Assembly: GCF_902506325.1 (NCBI RefSeq)
Contig: NZ_LR732333.1
Location: 1-64,000 of the forward strand
Direction of reading: 5' to 3'
Source: Limnobacter sp. 130
Lineage (GTDB): Bacteria > Pseudomonadota > Gammaproteobacteria > Burkholderiales > Burkholderiaceae_B
DNA length: 64,000 nucleotides
In this document: positions 8,408 to 19,671 of the stretch, one piece after another
Position numbering within the stretch: the stretch's first letter is position 1
Layout: the number at the start of each line of letters is the position of its first letter
Notes under the pieces: generated by a model
What the model was told of the DNA's origin: nothing
The model's input: the letters and a program-made list of their open reading frames with translations, nothing else
Databases searched by the model: none
Position numbers and translations under genes: made by a program

Positions 8408-8836
8408 GTGTATCAAGGCAGTTCTTCCTTATCCATGGATGCAAAAGGGCGCATGAATGTGCCACAGAAGCATCGTGATGCGCTGCAAACGCAGTGCGAG
8501 GGAGCCTTGACGCTTACAAAACACCCCAACGGCTGTTTGTTGATGTTTCCGCGTCCGATTTGGGAGCAGCATCGAGAAAAAATTGCCGCTTGGCCCATGT
8601 CTGCCCGTCCTTGGCAACGTATTTTTCTGGGCTTCGCCACCGATGTTGAAGTCGATTCAGCAGGCCGCATTCTCGTGTCGCCAGAATTGCGTGAAGCCGC
8701 TTCACTGAGCAAGGAAGTGATGTTGTTGGGAATGGGTAGTCACTTCGAGATCTGGGATTCCACGTTGTTGAAGGTGGAAGAGGAAAAGGCAATTGCTGCT
8801 GGCATGCCTGAATCACTGAACGAATTCAGTTTCTGA
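8408..8836 (+). CDS. mraZ: Transcriptional regulator MraZ
   Basis: MraZ is a DNA-binding protein with two AbrB-like half-domains that assembles into rings and represses the division/cell-wall cluster. The two DxxxR signatures are present as D11AKGR15 and D83SAGR87. The start is GTG 8408 ([10 protein letters not shown]); no ATG fits the conserved N-terminus. The length of 142 aa is normal. It is the first gene of the dcw operon and lies 7 bp after its own predicted operator array. Confidence 0.95.
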   Translation: MYQGSSSLSMDAKGRMNVPQKHRDALQTQCEGALTLTKHPNGCLLMFPRPIWEQHREKIAAWPMSARPWQRIFLGFATDVEVDSAGRILVSPELREAASLSKEVMLLGMGSHFEIWDSTLLKVEEEKAIAAGMPESLNEFSF

Positions 8837-8838
8837 AG

Positions 8839-9810
8839 GTGGGTATCGATGAACACATCCCCGTGCTTCTTCAGCCCACGGTTGAGGCGCTGTTGCACAA
8901 GCCTGATGGAGTCTATCTGGATTGCACCTTCGGGCGAGGCGGGCACAGCCGCGCTTTGCTTGATCGCCTTTCTGACAGGGGGCGGCTCATCGCCCTTGAT
9001 CGGGATCCCCAGGCGGTACAAGCCATGAGTGAAATCAAAGACTCTCGTTTTCAAGGTGTTCGCAGCGCGTTTGCTGATCTTGAGTTGGCGCTTGATTCGC
9101 TTGGTGTTGATCAGGTGGACGGGGTGTTGATGGACATCGGCGTGTCGTCACCCCAAATTGATCAAGCCGAGCGGGGATTCAGCTTCCGTAGAGATGGTCC
9201 GTTGGACATGCGCATGGATCCGCAGACTGGAGAGTCAGCGGCCGATTTTCTTGCTCGGGCTGATGCCCGGGAAATCAAAGAGGTGATAAAGAATTATGGG
9301 GAAGAACGGTTTGCTGTTCAGATTGCAACAGCGATTGTTGCTCGCCGCGCGGAGCGGTCGATCACTACAACACTCGACCTTGCCCAGATCGTGGCAGGGG
9401 CAGTTCGCACGCGGGAGCCGGGCCAGGACCCTGCAACGCGCACCTTTCAGGCTTTACGGATTCACGTCAACCAGGAGCTTGCGCAGCTCGAACAAGGTTT
9501 AACTGCGGCATTCAAGCGATTGAAGGTGGGGGGTAGGCTGGCGGTGATCAGTTTCCACTCGCTGGAAGATCGAATTGCCAAACAGTTCATTGAGAAGCTG
9601 GCGAATCCAAAGTCGCAGCAGGACGCACGGCTGCGGAAATTGCCATTGCCTGAGCCCACGCCATTGATGAAAAAGCTGGATCGGATCAAGCCCACCAAAG
9701 AAGAGTGTGAGTTGAATCCTCGTTCGCGTTCGTCGGTATTGCGTGTGGCTGAGAAGTTGGCTGAGTTGGCGGATCGTGTTCCTGTCGGAGGCAAAGCATG
9801 GGGCGCTTGA
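8839..9810 (+). CDS. rsmH: 16S rRNA (cytosine(1402)-N(4))-methyltransferase RsmH (MraW)
   Basis: This enzyme methylates N4 of C1402 in the 16S rRNA decoding centre using SAM. The SAM-binding loop [16 protein letters not shown] lies at about residues 26-41. Other family blocks are [44 protein letters not shown] and [12 protein letters not shown]. The length of 323 aa is typical. It uses a GTG start at 8839, two bases after the mraZ stop, and overlaps ftsL by 13 bp. Confidence 0.96.
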   Translation: MGIDEHIPVLLQPTVEALLHKPDGVYLDCTFGRGGHSRALLDRLSDRGRLIALDRDPQAVQAMSEIKDSRFQGVRSAFADLELALDSLGVDQVDGVLMDIGVSSPQIDQAERGFSFRRDGPLDMRMDPQTGESAADFLARADAREIKEVIKNYGEERFAVQIATAIVARRAERSITTTLDLAQIVAGAVRTREPGQDPATRTFQALRIHVNQELAQLEQGLTAAFKRLKVGGRLAVISFHSLEDRIAKQFIEKLANPKSQQDARLRKLPLPEPTPLMKKLDRIKPTKEECELNPRSRSSVLRVAEKLAELADRVPVGGKAWGA

Positions 9811-10079
9811 ATATTCTGTTGCTGACTTTGGTTATTTTTTGCGCCATGTTGGTGGTTGAGCAGCAGCATGCTGCACGCACCTTGTTTGTGGCACTGGGTC
9901 AGGAGCAACAGGCTGAGCACCAGATTGAAGTTGCCTTCTCGCGTTTGCAATTGCAGCAAGTGGCACTGGCCAAAGGTGAACGTGTTGACGAAGTTGCACG
10001 AACGCGCCTGAATATGAGTCCGCCTGCACCCGGGTCTGTTGTGTTCATGCAGCTGGAGGGGGGCTTTCAACGTGAGTAA
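9798..10079 (+). CDS. ftsL: Cell division protein FtsL
   Basis: FtsL is a small bitopic division protein that joins FtsB and FtsQ at the septum. The 93-aa product has a single membrane segment at residues 4-20 ([17 protein letters not shown]), followed by a Gln- and Leu-rich helical stretch (about 32-60) able to form a coiled coil, and a short conserved tail. Identification rests on size, topology and its place between rsmH and ftsI, because FtsL sequences diverge strongly. Confidence 0.9.
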   Translation: MGRLNILLLTLVIFCAMLVVEQQHAARTLFVALGQEQQAEHQIEVAFSRLQLQQVALAKGERVDEVARTRLNMSPPAPGSVVFMQLEGGFQRE

Positions 10080-11832
10080 AGCTGTCCGTTTCGGTGGGTC
10101 AGAACTATTGGAGATGCGATTGCCAGCCTGGCGATCGCGTTTTGTTTTGGTGTGCATCTTTCTGGCATTTGGTGGATTGATTGCGCGCGCAGCCTACCTG
10201 CAAATCATGTCGAACGACTTTTTGCAGGAGCAGGGTGCGAAGCGACTTGAGCGCACCTTGCCGCTACAAGCCAATCGAGGAAGTTTGCTGGATCGAAACA
10301 TGGTGGTGTTGGCGCAAAGCGTTCCAGCCCAAGCTGTGTGGTATGACGGCCGCCGAATTGGTGACGCGAAAGATGAGAGTTTGCGTAAACTGGCTGCGGT
10401 ATTGGGTTTGAAGCCCGATCGAATGATTGCTCAGATGCGCAAAGACAGCAAGCGCGCGTTCGTTTACCTGGATCGGCAAGTGGATTCCGATGTTGCAGCG
10501 AAAGCCAAAGCCCTGAAAATTCCGGGCTTGGGATTTGTGACTGAAAGCAAGCGTTATTACCCGCAGGGCGAGACCATGGCCCACTTGGTGGGCTTCACCA
10601 GCATTGAAGACAAAGGTCAGGAGGGTGTTGAACTTGCGTTCAATGATCGGCTGACAGGTGAAGATGGCGAGCGAAATGTGTTGCGTGATCGTTTGGGCAA
10701 TGTGATTGAAGATATCCGCGAATTGCGCCCTCCCGTCAATGGACAGGATTTGGTCTTGTCTGTGGATGCGGATGTGCAGTACATCGTGTTGTCTGAATTG
10801 AAAAAAGCAGTGGAGCAACACAAGGCGAAGGCTGCTGCTGCAGTGGTGCTGGATGCAAAAACCGGCGAGTTGCTGGCCATGGCCAATATTCCCACGTACG
10901 ACCCCAACAACAGGGGGCAGTTGCATGGGGAAAAATTGCGTAATCGGGTCTTCACTGACATGTTTGAGCCAGGCTCCACTCTGAAGCCTTTTGGCGTGGC
11001 GCTCGCAATGGATCAGGGAAAGGTAAAGGCGAGTACAAAAATTGACACTGGCAATGGACGCATGTCGATCGGGCCGGCAACGATTAATGACACCAAGCCG
11101 CACGGTGTTATCACTGTTGAAGAAATCATTCAGAAATCCAGCAACGTAGGTACATCCAAAATTGTGCTTGAGCTGGAGAGAAAAGATCTGTGGGACTTTT
11201 TTAATCTGCTTGGATTTGGGCAGACTCCATCCATTGCGTTTCCTGGGGCCGTGGCTGGCCGTGTACGCCCCTGGAACAAATGGCGACCCATTGAGCAGGC
11301 CACCATGTCATACGGGCACGGTATTTCCGTGTCCTTGATTCAGTTGGCGCAGTCCTACACCATTTTTGCAAACAAGGGGAATTTCGTTCCGGCCTCGTTG
11401 ATCAAGCGTGGGCCGCAAGATCCTGTGCTGTCTCATCGTGTGGTTGATGCGAAAGTGGCCGATAGCATGTTGCACATGCTGGAGCTTGCCTCTGGCCCCG
11501 AGGGCACGGCCCCCAAGGCGCAGGTGCAAGGCTACCGCGTGGCGGGTAAAACAGGCACCGCACACAAACAAGAGGGCGGTCGTTACGTTAACAAGTATGT
11601 GTCCTCGTATGTTGGCTTGGCGCCGGTTTCTGATCCGCGCGTGATCGTGGCCATTATGGTGGATGAGCCCAAGGGCGGCGTGTATTACGGTGGCCTTGTT
11701 GCTGCACCGGTTTTCTCGGTGATTACGAAAAGCGTGCTGACGCGTTTGAATGTGCAGCCAGATGCGATTGAGTCAACAGAACAATTGCGCAAGTTTGTTG
11801 CTGCGCCAAGCGCAGCAGGGAGTCGCTTATGA
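10072..11832 (+). CDS. ftsI: Peptidoglycan D,D-transpeptidase FtsI (PBP3)
   Basis: FtsI is the septal class B penicillin-binding protein that cross-links new wall at midcell. From GTG 10072 it is 586 aa: an N-terminal membrane anchor (about residues 23-44), a dimerisation/pedestal domain with GSLLDRN, then the transpeptidase. Active-site motifs are SxxK in GSTLKPF (Ser about 302), SSN (about 356-358) and KTGT (Lys about 493). GTG 10072 is chosen because a run of AGGGGGG lies about 8 bp upstream; an upstream frame opening at 10039 would add unrelated residues. It overlaps ftsL by 8 bp and murE by 4 bp. Confidence 0.96.
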   Translation: MSKAVRFGGSELLEMRLPAWRSRFVLVCIFLAFGGLIARAAYLQIMSNDFLQEQGAKRLERTLPLQANRGSLLDRNMVVLAQSVPAQAVWYDGRRIGDAKDESLRKLAAVLGLKPDRMIAQMRKDSKRAFVYLDRQVDSDVAAKAKALKIPGLGFVTESKRYYPQGETMAHLVGFTSIEDKGQEGVELAFNDRLTGEDGERNVLRDRLGNVIEDIRELRPPVNGQDLVLSVDADVQYIVLSELKKAVEQHKAKAAAAVVLDAKTGELLAMANIPTYDPNNRGQLHGEKLRNRVFTDMFEPGSTLKPFGVALAMDQGKVKASTKIDTGNGRMSIGPATINDTKPHGVITVEEIIQKSSNVGTSKIVLELERKDLWDFFNLLGFGQTPSIAFPGAVAGRVRPWNKWRPIEQATMSYGHGISVSLIQLAQSYTIFANKGNFVPASLIKRGPQDPVLSHRVVDAKVADSMLHMLELASGPEGTAPKAQVQGYRVAGKTGTAHKQEGGRYVNKYVSSYVGLAPVSDPRVIVAIMVDEPKGGVYYGGLVAAPVFSVITKSVLTRLNVQPDAIESTEQLRKFVAAPSAAGSRL

Positions 11833-13325
11833 TCAGCGCCTACCTGCATTCAGTGTCAGAAGTCTTGGCTGAGCTTCATGAGCGTGGATTTTATGCAGAT
11901 TGCTCGGGCTTGGTGACAGACCATCGTCGTTTGACTGGGCCTCGCGATGTCTTTCTCGCGGTGCCAGGCGAAAAATTTGACCCGCGCAATTTGGCCGATG
12001 ATTTGTTGCTTGAGCAGCGTTGCGGTTTGGTGTTGGTTGATTACGATGATCAGCGAGCTTATCAAAGCGCCAGTGTGTTGCCCGTGTTGCACCTGAAAAC
12101 AATGCTGGCTGACCTGGCTTTTGGTTATTACGAAACCCCCAGTGATGCCATGACGATTATTGCGGCGACTGGCACCAACGGGAAAACGACGGTAACCCGT
12201 TGGCTGGCACAAGCCTTGGGCCGTCTGGGTAAAAAGGCGGCAGTAATCGGCACGTTGGGATATGGCGAGCCTGATCACTTGAAAGCGCACACGGGCCTAA
12301 CCACACCTGACGTGGTCGGTGTTCATCATTTGCTCCATGAATTGCGTCGAGAAGGTTTTGATACCGTTTGCATTGAAGCTTCATCGATTGGGCTCGAACA
12401 GCGACGGTTGGCGTGTGTAAGTATTGATGTGGCGCTATTTACCAATTTGTCGCAGGATCACCTGGATTACCACGGCGATATGGCGGCTTACGGTCGCTCC
12501 AAAATGATTCTTGCCAGTTGGCCGACTCTACGATTGGCTGTGGTCAATTCAGATGATTCTTTCGGCCGGGAATTTCTCGCGAATGTTCAGGGGCGAAATA
12601 TTGATTGCACCGCTGTGGGGCATGCGGATTCCGCCGAGTGTCAGATCTTGAATGTTGCCCACCAAGAGAAGGGGCAGCGCATTGAGTTGAAATTCAATGG
12701 CGTTAGTACCCAGATTGATACACCAATCATTGGTGAATTTAATGCCGACAACATGGCCTTGGTGTTCGCCACATTGGTGCGACTTGGCTACGATGCAAGC
12801 CAGGTGAAAGATGCTTTGAGCGTGGTAACACCCGCGCCTGGACGCATGCAGCATATTGAAGGTCGACCTGCGGTGGTGGTTGACTACGCGCACACGCCGG
12901 ACGCTTTGGAAAAAACACTGTTGGCGCTTCGTCCCTTTGTCAACAAGCGGAAGGGTAAGCTTTGGGTGGTATTCGGTTGCGGTGGCGATCGTGACCGCAG
13001 CAAGCGTTCTTTGATGGGTGCTGTGGCCGCAGCCAATGCCGATTCAGTGGTGCTGACCTCGGACAATCCGCGCAGTGAAAAACCAGAAAGTATTCTTCAG
13101 GAAATTTGTGCGGGTATTGCGCAAGCGGAAATGGGCAAAGTTCATGTTGAGGCAGATCGGCCTGTAGCGATTGAGTTTGCAATTCGCAACGCCAATGCGC
13201 AAGACGTGGTTTTGTTGGCAGGCAAAGGGCACGAAAGTACTCAAACGATTGGCACACAGGTTATTGCGCATTCCGATGCGCAGTGCGCTTCGGCTGTGCT
13301 TGGCAAGCGAGGTGCCCATGCTTGA
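11829..13325 (+). CDS. murE: UDP-N-acetylmuramoyl-L-alanyl-D-glutamate--2,6-diaminopimelate ligase
   Basis: MurE adds the third residue of the stem peptide with ATP. The Mur-ligase P-loop GTNGKT is at residues 115-120, and the central domain carries LTTPDVV, IEASSIGLEQ and FTNLSQDHLDYH. The C-terminal DNPRSEKPE (DNPR at 412-415) is the meso-diaminopimelate selectivity signature, so the wall should be of the mDAP type. The length of 498 aa is typical. It starts by ATGA overlap with ftsI and overlaps murF by 8 bp. Confidence 0.96.
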   Translation: MISAYLHSVSEVLAELHERGFYADCSGLVTDHRRLTGPRDVFLAVPGEKFDPRNLADDLLLEQRCGLVLVDYDDQRAYQSASVLPVLHLKTMLADLAFGYYETPSDAMTIIAATGTNGKTTVTRWLAQALGRLGKKAAVIGTLGYGEPDHLKAHTGLTTPDVVGVHHLLHELRREGFDTVCIEASSIGLEQRRLACVSIDVALFTNLSQDHLDYHGDMAAYGRSKMILASWPTLRLAVVNSDDSFGREFLANVQGRNIDCTAVGHADSAECQILNVAHQEKGQRIELKFNGVSTQIDTPIIGEFNADNMALVFATLVRLGYDASQVKDALSVVTPAPGRMQHIEGRPAVVVDYAHTPDALEKTLLALRPFVNKRKGKLWVVFGCGGDRDRSKRSLMGAVAAANADSVVLTSDNPRSEKPESILQEICAGIAQAEMGKVHVEADRPVAIEFAIRNANAQDVVLLAGKGHESTQTIGTQVIAHSDAQCASAVLGKRGAHA

Positions 13326-14712
13326 GCTGAATTGGGCTTTTGAACACGTTGCGGCTGCTTTGAGTAGCCAGTTGACTCAGCCTGCACCCGCGGTGCAGGG
13401 CGTTGTTCGATTGATTCAAACTGACAGTCGCCAGGTTGCCAAAGGTGATCTGTTCGTGTGTCTGATTGGTGAGCGATTCGATGCTCATGATTTCGCAGCA
13501 CAAGTGATAGCGTCGGGCGCGGCTGCGCTAGTAACAAGCCGCGTACTTGATTTGCCGATTGCCCAGTTTGTGGTCAGCGATACACGCCTTGCCTTGGGTG
13601 CCTTGGCGAGCGCATGGAGAAGGCAATTTGAATTGAAAGTGTTGGCCGTGGTGGGCAGCAACGGGAAGACAACCAGCAAGGAAATGTTGGGCAGTATTTG
13701 TAAGGCGCAGTGTGGTGAAGAGCAGGTGTTGGTGACTGCTGGCAATTTGAATAATGAAATTGGCGTGCCGCAAACCTTATTGAAATTACGACGCCATCAT
13801 CAAATGGCCGTGATTGAAATGGGTATGAATCATCCAGGCGAGATTGCTTATCTTTCGAGCCTGGTGAAGCCTGATGTCGTGTTGTTGACGAATGCGCAGC
13901 GTGAACATCAGGAGTTTATGAAAACCGTGCTGGCTGTGGCCCAAGAAAACGGTAGTGCATTTACCCACCTGTCGCCGGAAGGTTGTGCTGTGTTTCCGGT
14001 GAGCAACGAGTTCGATGACTGTTGGCAAGCGCAGTCAACCGGTAAAAGCGTTTTGCGTTTCGGACATGACGCTGATTTTGAATTGTTGCCCGCAGTCAGT
14101 GGCAATGACCAATCTTCTGCCGTGCTGAAAGTGCTAGACAAATTTCTTGAGCTGCGGCCCGGTTTTATCGGTGAGCACAATTTTGCAAATGCAGCAGGAG
14201 CCGCTGCTGCTGCCCATGCGGCTGGCTGCTCCACTGACGCCATACAAGCGGGTTTGAATTCATTTCAGCCGGTGAGCGGACGCTTGCAGATTGCATTGAA
14301 CAGCCCCTCGCTTCTACTGATTAATGACAGCTACAACGCCAATCCCGATTCTGTGAATGCAGCCAGCAAGGTGCTCAGCCAGCAGGCAGGAAATACTCTG
14401 CTGGTGCTGGGTGATATGGGCGAGGTAGGCAATCAGTCGGATGAATACCATGCCGAAGTGGGTCTCTTTGCAAAACAGGCAGGTGTAAAGCGATTGTACG
14501 GATTGGGCGAAGCGACTGTGCACTCTGTGTCTGCGTTTGGTGACGGCGCGGTGCATTTTAAAAACATAGAAACCTTGATAGAAAACACAATGAATACAAC
14601 AAAGCAAGGTCATTGGTCTGTGCTGGTCAAAGGCTCCCGTTTCATGAAAATGGAGCGTGTTGTTCAAGCGCTGGTTCAACATCACTCCGGGGAGGCTAAC
14701 CATGCTTCTTGA
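13318..14712 (+). CDS. murF: UDP-N-acetylmuramoyl-tripeptide--D-alanyl-D-alanine ligase
   Basis: MurF attaches D-Ala-D-Ala to the UDP-MurNAc tripeptide. Marks of the family are the [15 protein letters not shown]-terminal block, the P-loop [47 protein letters not shown] and [12 protein letters not shown] 13318 ([10 protein letters not shown]) gives 464 aa and matches the family N-terminus. The frame is open further upstream within murE, but that extension has no MurF character. Both ends overlap neighbours (8 bp with murE, 11 bp with mraY). Confidence 0.95.
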   Translation: MLELNWAFEHVAAALSSQLTQPAPAVQGVVRLIQTDSRQVAKGDLFVCLIGERFDAHDFAAQVIASGAAALVTSRVLDLPIAQFVVSDTRLALGALASAWRRQFELKVLAVVGSNGKTTSKEMLGSICKAQCGEEQVLVTAGNLNNEIGVPQTLLKLRRHHQMAVIEMGMNHPGEIAYLSSLVKPDVVLLTNAQREHQEFMKTVLAVAQENGSAFTHLSPEGCAVFPVSNEFDDCWQAQSTGKSVLRFGHDADFELLPAVSGNDQSSAVLKVLDKFLELRPGFIGEHNFANAAGAAAAAHAAGCSTDAIQAGLNSFQPVSGRLQIALNSPSLLLINDSYNANPDSVNAASKVLSQQAGNTLLVLGDMGEVGNQSDEYHAEVGLFAKQAGVKRLYGLGEATVHSVSAFGDGAVHFKNIETLIENTMNTTKQGHWSVLVKGSRFMKMERVVQALVQHHSGEANHAS

Positions 14713-15856
14713 ACTTACCCAGTGGCTTGCGCAAGATATTCGCGCATTTGGTGTTTTCAATTACCTGACCTTGCGTGCCGTGTTGGCATGCGCCACCGCG
14801 TTGTTGGTGGGTTTGGTGGCTGGGCCGATGGTGATACGAAAGCTGACTCAGTACAAAATTGGGCAGTCAGTGCGTGACGATGGTCCGCAAACACATTTGG
14901 CCAAAGCAGGCACGCCAACCATGGGGGGGGCGCTGGTGCTGATCGGTATCGGTATCTCAACTTTGTTGTGGGCAGACCTCTCAAACCGCTTTGTGTGGGT
15001 GGTCATGTTAGTGACCTTCGGTTTTGGCTGGATTGGTTGGGTGGATGACTACCGCAAGGTGGTCTACCGCAACCCCAAGGGTTTGCCTGCAAAATGGAAA
15101 TACTTTTGGCAAAGTGTAGTCGGCCTGATTTGTGCGTTTTATCTGGCATTCGCGGTGTCTGCCCAAAGCGGACAAGAGGTGCTGGATATTTTTGTAGCCT
15201 GGGTTGAAAGCGGCTTCTCCATGCATTTGCCAAACAATGCAGACCTGATTGTTCCTTTCTTCAAATCCATCAGTTACCCATTGGGTGTTTGGGGATTCAT
15301 TGCACTGACCTACTTTGTCATCGTGGGCACCAGCAATGCCGTGAATTTGACCGACGGTTTGGACGGCCTGGCGATCATGCCAACTGTAATGGTCGCCTCT
15401 GCTTTGGCAATTTTTGCTTATGTAGCCGGTAACGCGGTTTACTCAAAATACCTGCTACTTCCTTACATTCCCGGCGCTGGCGAACTGGCGGTATTTCTCG
15501 CCGCCATAGCCGGGGCTGGTTTGGCTTTTCTTTGGTTCAATGCATACCCCGCTCAGGTTTTCATGGGCGATGTCGGGGCACTCGCACTGGGTGGCGCCTT
15601 GGGGACAGTGGCTGTCATTGTTCGTCAGGAAGTGGTGTTGTTCATTATGGGTGGTGTGTTCGTGGCTGAAACTCTTTCGGTCATGATCCAGGTGCTTTAC
15701 TTCAAATACAGCGGCGGGAAACGGGTATTCCGAATGGCGCCACTGCATCACCACTATGAACTCAGTGGCTGGAAAGAAACCCAGGTTGTCGTGAGGTTCT
15801 GGATTATCACGATGATTCTTGTACTGATTGGTTTGTCGACTTTGAAACTACGTTGA
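14702..15856 (+). CDS. mraY: Phospho-N-acetylmuramoyl-pentapeptide-transferase
   Basis: MraY is the integral inner-membrane enzyme that moves phospho-MurNAc-pentapeptide to undecaprenyl phosphate, forming lipid I. From ATG 14702 it is 384 aa with about ten hydrophobic segments. Signature blocks are [47 protein letters not shown] and the [11 protein letters not shown] loop near the C-terminus. The start is placed at MLLELTQWL, the usual MraY N-terminus, overlapping murF by 11 bp. Confidence 0.97.
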   Translation: MLLELTQWLAQDIRAFGVFNYLTLRAVLACATALLVGLVAGPMVIRKLTQYKIGQSVRDDGPQTHLAKAGTPTMGGALVLIGIGISTLLWADLSNRFVWVVMLVTFGFGWIGWVDDYRKVVYRNPKGLPAKWKYFWQSVVGLICAFYLAFAVSAQSGQEVLDIFVAWVESGFSMHLPNNADLIVPFFKSISYPLGVWGFIALTYFVIVGTSNAVNLTDGLDGLAIMPTVMVASALAIFAYVAGNAVYSKYLLLPYIPGAGELAVFLAAIAGAGLAFLWFNAYPAQVFMGDVGALALGGALGTVAVIVRQEVVLFIMGGVFVAETLSVMIQVLYFKYSGGKRVFRMAPLHHHYELSGWKETQVVVRFWIITMILVLIGLSTLKLR

Positions 15857-15872
15857 AATTGAGTTGGAATAA

Positions 15873-17348
15873 ATGAATTTGCTTCTTGATCAGTCGGTTT
15901 TGCAAGTCGGGCTCGGAGAGTCGGGCTTGGCTTGCGCGCGCTGGGCGCTTGCGCAAGGTGCCCGGCTGACCGTCATTGACACGCGAGAAACACCCCCTGG
16001 CTTGCAGGAGCTGCAAACCATGCAGTCCGATGTGCAAGTATTTAATTCTGTTGCGGATTTGAACTGGGACTTTAATCGTGTGGTGGTGTCGCCAGGCTTG
16101 CCGCCTTCTCACCCATTGATGGTGGCTGTTCTCGCGCAGGCTGAATTGCATGGCACGGTTGTAGATTCTGAACTTGATCTGTTTGCTGATGCGCTGGAGG
16201 CCTTGCAACAAGAGCGGGGCTACAAGCCGCAGGTAGTGGGTATTACAGGGACAAACGGTAAAACCACCACCACGCGGATGGTTGAGTGTTTGGCGCAATT
16301 TGCTGGGAAAAAAGCGGTGGCTGCCGGCAACATCAGCCCGGCTGCCATGGATGCTTTGCGTGAACAATTGGAAGCAAACGATTTACCCGATGTGTGGGTA
16401 CTCGAGTTATCAAGTTTCCAGTTGCATTGGACAAAGCGTTTGATGTTTGACGCATCGACGGTGCTCAATATTTCGCAAGATCATCTTGACTGGCATCCTG
16501 ACATGCAGGAATACGCCGAGGACAAATTCAGGATTTTCTCGGCTGGTGGCGTGTGTGTGCTGAATCGCGATGATGCGTTGGTAGCCAGCGCCACATTGCC
16601 TGCTGGTACACAAGCAATCACTTTTGGAACGAGTGCGCCTGTTCATGCCAACGATTTTGGCTTGATTCGGGAAGGCGGTATGTTGTGGTTGACCCAGTTG
16701 GTGGGCGATCAGGAAACCCCGGTATCTAACCGGCGCAGGAAGCAAGAGGAGGTTGAGCCCAGCCAAAAGCTGTTGATGCCGACCGAAGCGCTTCAGGTTG
16801 TTGGTTTGCACAATGCGGGCAACGCACTGGCTGCCTTGGCACTGTGCCAGGGGTTGGGCATGCCCATGGCCAAACTGTTGCATGGTTTGCGCAGCTATCA
16901 GGGCGAGCCGCACCGTGTTCAACACGTGGTTCAGATCAATGGCGTTGATTATTTTGACGACAGCAAAGGCACCAATGTGGGTGCCACCGTGGCAGCATTG
17001 AATGGACTTGCCAAATCCACGGTATTGATCGCAGGGGGCGACGGCAAAGGGCAGGACTTTTCGCCGTTGATACAACCCGTGGCCAATTATTGCAAACATG
17101 TCGTGTTGATCGGAAAAGACGCCGACAACATCTTGAACGCGCTTGCAGCCGCGCAAGTGCCCTGTGAAAAAGCAAGCACTCTGGAACAGGCTGTTGAGCT
17201 GGCAGCCAGCAAGGCAAGAGAAGGCGATTGCGTTCTGCTGAGTCCCGCCTGTGCAAGCCTGGATATGTTCAAGAATTATGTGCACCGTGCCGAGGTGTTT
17301 GTGGATGCTGTTCGAGCCATTGCGGCTGACAGGGGGCAACCATGCTAG
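15873..17348 (+). CDS. murD: UDP-N-acetylmuramoylalanine--D-glutamate ligase
   Basis: MurD adds D-glutamate to UDP-MurNAc-L-Ala. The N-terminal [14 protein letters not shown] loop binds the UDP substrate, the P-loop is [14 protein letters not shown], and [27 protein letters not shown] and [15 protein letters not shown] are conserved MurD blocks. At 491 aa it is slightly longer than E. coli MurD (438). The extra length includes a charged insert ([13 protein letters not shown], about residues 288-300) in the middle domain. It overlaps ftsW by 7 bp. Confidence 0.95.
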   Translation: MNLLLDQSVLQVGLGESGLACARWALAQGARLTVIDTRETPPGLQELQTMQSDVQVFNSVADLNWDFNRVVVSPGLPPSHPLMVAVLAQAELHGTVVDSELDLFADALEALQQERGYKPQVVGITGTNGKTTTTRMVECLAQFAGKKAVAAGNISPAAMDALREQLEANDLPDVWVLELSSFQLHWTKRLMFDASTVLNISQDHLDWHPDMQEYAEDKFRIFSAGGVCVLNRDDALVASATLPAGTQAITFGTSAPVHANDFGLIREGGMLWLTQLVGDQETPVSNRRRKQEEVEPSQKLLMPTEALQVVGLHNAGNALAALALCQGLGMPMAKLLHGLRSYQGEPHRVQHVVQINGVDYFDDSKGTNVGATVAALNGLAKSTVLIAGGDGKGQDFSPLIQPVANYCKHVVLIGKDADNILNALAAAQVPCEKASTLEQAVELAASKAREGDCVLLSPACASLDMFKNYVHRAEVFVDAVRAIAADRGQPC

Positions 17349-18601
17349 GCAAGTGGGGCAAGAAAGACCAGAACAGCATGCAATTCAAAAGCCTGATTCC
17401 TGCCACGGCTGCGGGCGGTGGCATGTCGTCTTCGTCCATGTATCGGGTCAATCGTGGGTTCGCAGTATCCCAGGCTATTGATCAAGGATTGATCTGGGCT
17501 GTGTTGGCCTTGTTGTTTCTCGGCCTCGTGATGGTGTATTCAGCCACGGTGGCTTTGCCTGATTCCAACAAATACGCCAATTATCAAACCACTCACTTCT
17601 TGGTTCGACATGCCGTGTCGATTGCCGTCGCGTTTGCAGCGGCGTTCTGTGTATTTCAAATTCCGATGAAAACCTGGCAAGATCTGGCGCCACTGGTCTT
17701 TCTGTGCTGCATCGCATTGCTGGTACTCGTGTTGATTCCAGGCATTGGCAAGGAAGTGAATGGTGCAAGGCGTTGGCTGTCGTTGTATGTACTGAATATT
17801 CAGCCCTCTGAATTGATGAAAATGTGCGCGATTATTTACGCAGCCGATTACACCGTGCGCAAGCAGGCTTACATGCAGCGTTTTGGAAAGGTGTTGTTTC
17901 CCATGTTCATGGCCATGTTCCTGGTGGGCATGCTGCTCTTGCTTGAGCCTGACATGGGCGCCTTCATTGTGATTGTTACGGTGGTATTTGGAATTTTGTT
18001 TTTGGGGGGCATTAACGCCCGCGTATTTTTTGGCGTCCTCTTTGCCCTGAGTGGCGCATTCGCCATGTTGATTGCATTCAGCGATTATCGTCGTGCGCGT
18101 TTGTTGGCCTACCTCGATCCCTGGGAAGGCGACAACGCCTTGAATAAAGCGTATCAACTGTCGCACTCCCTCATTGCGTTCGGGCGGGGTGAAGTGCTTG
18201 GAGTCGGGCTGGGAGGCAGTGTGGAAAAACTGCATTATCTGCCAGAGGCACACACCGATTTTCTGCTCGCAGTGATCGGTGAAGAACTCGGATTTGTAGG
18301 TGTGACAATCGTCATTCTGCTGTTTATGTACATCGTTAAGCGATGCTTCGCGGTGGGTGCCCAAGCGATCGCACTGGAGCGCACGTTCTCTGGCTTGGTG
18401 GCCAAGGGTGTGGGTATCTGGATTGCTGTTCAGTGCTTTATCAATATGGGCGTGAACTTGGGCGTACTGCCGACCAAGGGATTGACATTGCCATTGATGA
18501 GTTACGGCGGTTCTGCAATCTTGGTGACCTGTGCGTCCCTGGCTCTTGTGCTTCGAATTGATCATGAAAACCGAACCATGATGCGGGGAGGTGCCGCATG
18601 A
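17342..18601 (+). CDS. ftsW: Lipid II polymerase FtsW (SEDS family)
   Basis: FtsW is the septal peptidoglycan glycosyltransferase working with FtsI. The protein (419 aa) has a cytoplasmic N-terminal stretch of about 50 residues and then about ten membrane segments. SEDS-family marks are [25 protein letters not shown], the [22 protein letters not shown] block, [18 protein letters not shown] and a final [13 protein letters not shown]. The start at ATG 17342 overlaps murD, and the stop overlaps murG by 4 bp. Confidence 0.96.
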   Translation: MLGKWGKKDQNSMQFKSLIPATAAGGGMSSSSMYRVNRGFAVSQAIDQGLIWAVLALLFLGLVMVYSATVALPDSNKYANYQTTHFLVRHAVSIAVAFAAAFCVFQIPMKTWQDLAPLVFLCCIALLVLVLIPGIGKEVNGARRWLSLYVLNIQPSELMKMCAIIYAADYTVRKQAYMQRFGKVLFPMFMAMFLVGMLLLLEPDMGAFIVIVTVVFGILFLGGINARVFFGVLFALSGAFAMLIAFSDYRRARLLAYLDPWEGDNALNKAYQLSHSLIAFGRGEVLGVGLGGSVEKLHYLPEAHTDFLLAVIGEELGFVGVTIVILLFMYIVKRCFAVGAQAIALERTFSGLVAKGVGIWIAVQCFINMGVNLGVLPTKGLTLPLMSYGGSAILVTCASLALVLRIDHENRTMMRGGAA

Positions 18602-19671
18602 GCAAGGCGCAGAGATTGGCATTGATTGCTGCAGGTGGAACTGGTGGTCATATTTTTCCTGGCTTGAGTGTGGCTTCCGAATTGAAGGCGCGCGGCTGGC
18701 AGGTTCAGTGGGCTGGAAACCCCCAGGCCATGGAAGGTCGACTGGTGCCTGCGCACGGTGTTGAATTGAACACCTTGGTGTTCTCCGGCTTTCGCGGCAA
18801 GGGGCTTTTGCAACAGGTGTTGATGCCGCTGAAACTGCTCCGTGCTTTCTGGACTTCCGTGCAAATCCTTCGTCGAACCAAGCCGTCTGTGGTGTTGGGC
18901 ATGGGCGGATACGTGGCCTTTCCACTGGGTATGATGGCCAGCCTGTTCAATATTCCATTGGTGGTGCATGAGCAGAACTCGGTGGCAGGCCTGACCAACA
19001 AAGTGTTGGCGAAACTGGCAGACCGCAATCTGGTTGCCTTTCCCTATGCCTTGCCCAACTCGAACTGGGTGGGTAACCCAGTGCGCGAAATGATCTACAG
19101 CCAGCCCGAGCCAGCTGCGCGTTTTAAGGGGCGCACAGGCCCACTTAAATTATTGGTGCTGGGTGGAAGTTTGGGCGCGCAAGCCTTGAACGATGTTGTA
19201 CCCAAGGCCTTGGCTTTGCTGCCTGCTGATAATCGGCCCGAGGTGGTACACCAAGCCGGTGAAAAGAATTTACCCGCCTTGCGCGACAACTACGAGAAAG
19301 CCGGTGTGACTGCTCAGCAAGTTGCTTTTATTGATGATGTTGCAGGTGCCATGGCCCATGCGGATGTGGTTATTTGCAGGGCCGGTGCCATGACCGTGGC
19401 TGAAGTGGCTGCCATTGGTGTTGCTGCCCTGTTTGTTCCTTTTCCGCACGCGGTGGATGATCACCAAACGCACAATGCAGGTTTTCTGGTGAAAGAAAAC
19501 GCCGCATGGTTGCGCCAGCAACATGAACTGGATGCCACCTGGCTGGCCAACTGGATGCAGCAAACCAGCCGGGGCGACTGCCAGGCGCAAGCGGAGCGAG
19601 CAAGGGCTCTTGCCAAACCACAAGCCACTCAAGAAGTGGCGGATTACATTGAACAGGTTGCGAAGGTATGA
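18598..19671 (+). CDS. murG: UDP-N-acetylglucosamine--lipid I GlcNAc transferase
   Basis: MurG is the peripheral inner-membrane GT28 enzyme that converts lipid I to lipid II. The first glycine-rich loop [11 protein letters not shown] is at residues 13-23. Further marks are [57 protein letters not shown] and [10 protein letters not shown]. The length of 357 aa is standard. It is coupled by ATGA overlaps to both ftsW and murC. Confidence 0.97.
   Translation: MSKAQRLALIAAGGTGGHIFPGLSVASELKARGWQVQWAGNPQAMEGRLVPAHGVELNTLVFSGFRGKGLLQQVLMPLKLLRAFWTSVQILRRTKPSVVLGMGGYVAFPLGMMASLFNIPLVVHEQNSVAGLTNKVLAKLADRNLVAFPYALPNSNWVGNPVREMIYSQPEPAARFKGRTGPLKLLVLGGSLGAQALNDVVPKALALLPADNRPEVVHQAGEKNLPALRDNYEKAGVTAQQVAFIDDVAGAMAHADVVICRAGAMTVAEVAAIGVAALFVPFPHAVDDHQTHNAGFLVKENAAWLRQQHELDATWLANWMQQTSRGDCQAQAERARALAKPQATQEVADYIEQVAKV

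Noticed and set aside
17540-18925. A 461-codon open frame on the minus strand across ftsW and murG
   Set aside because: It is antisense to two clearly conserved genes, is rich in His, Gln and Arg as expected from reversed coding, and shows no domain.
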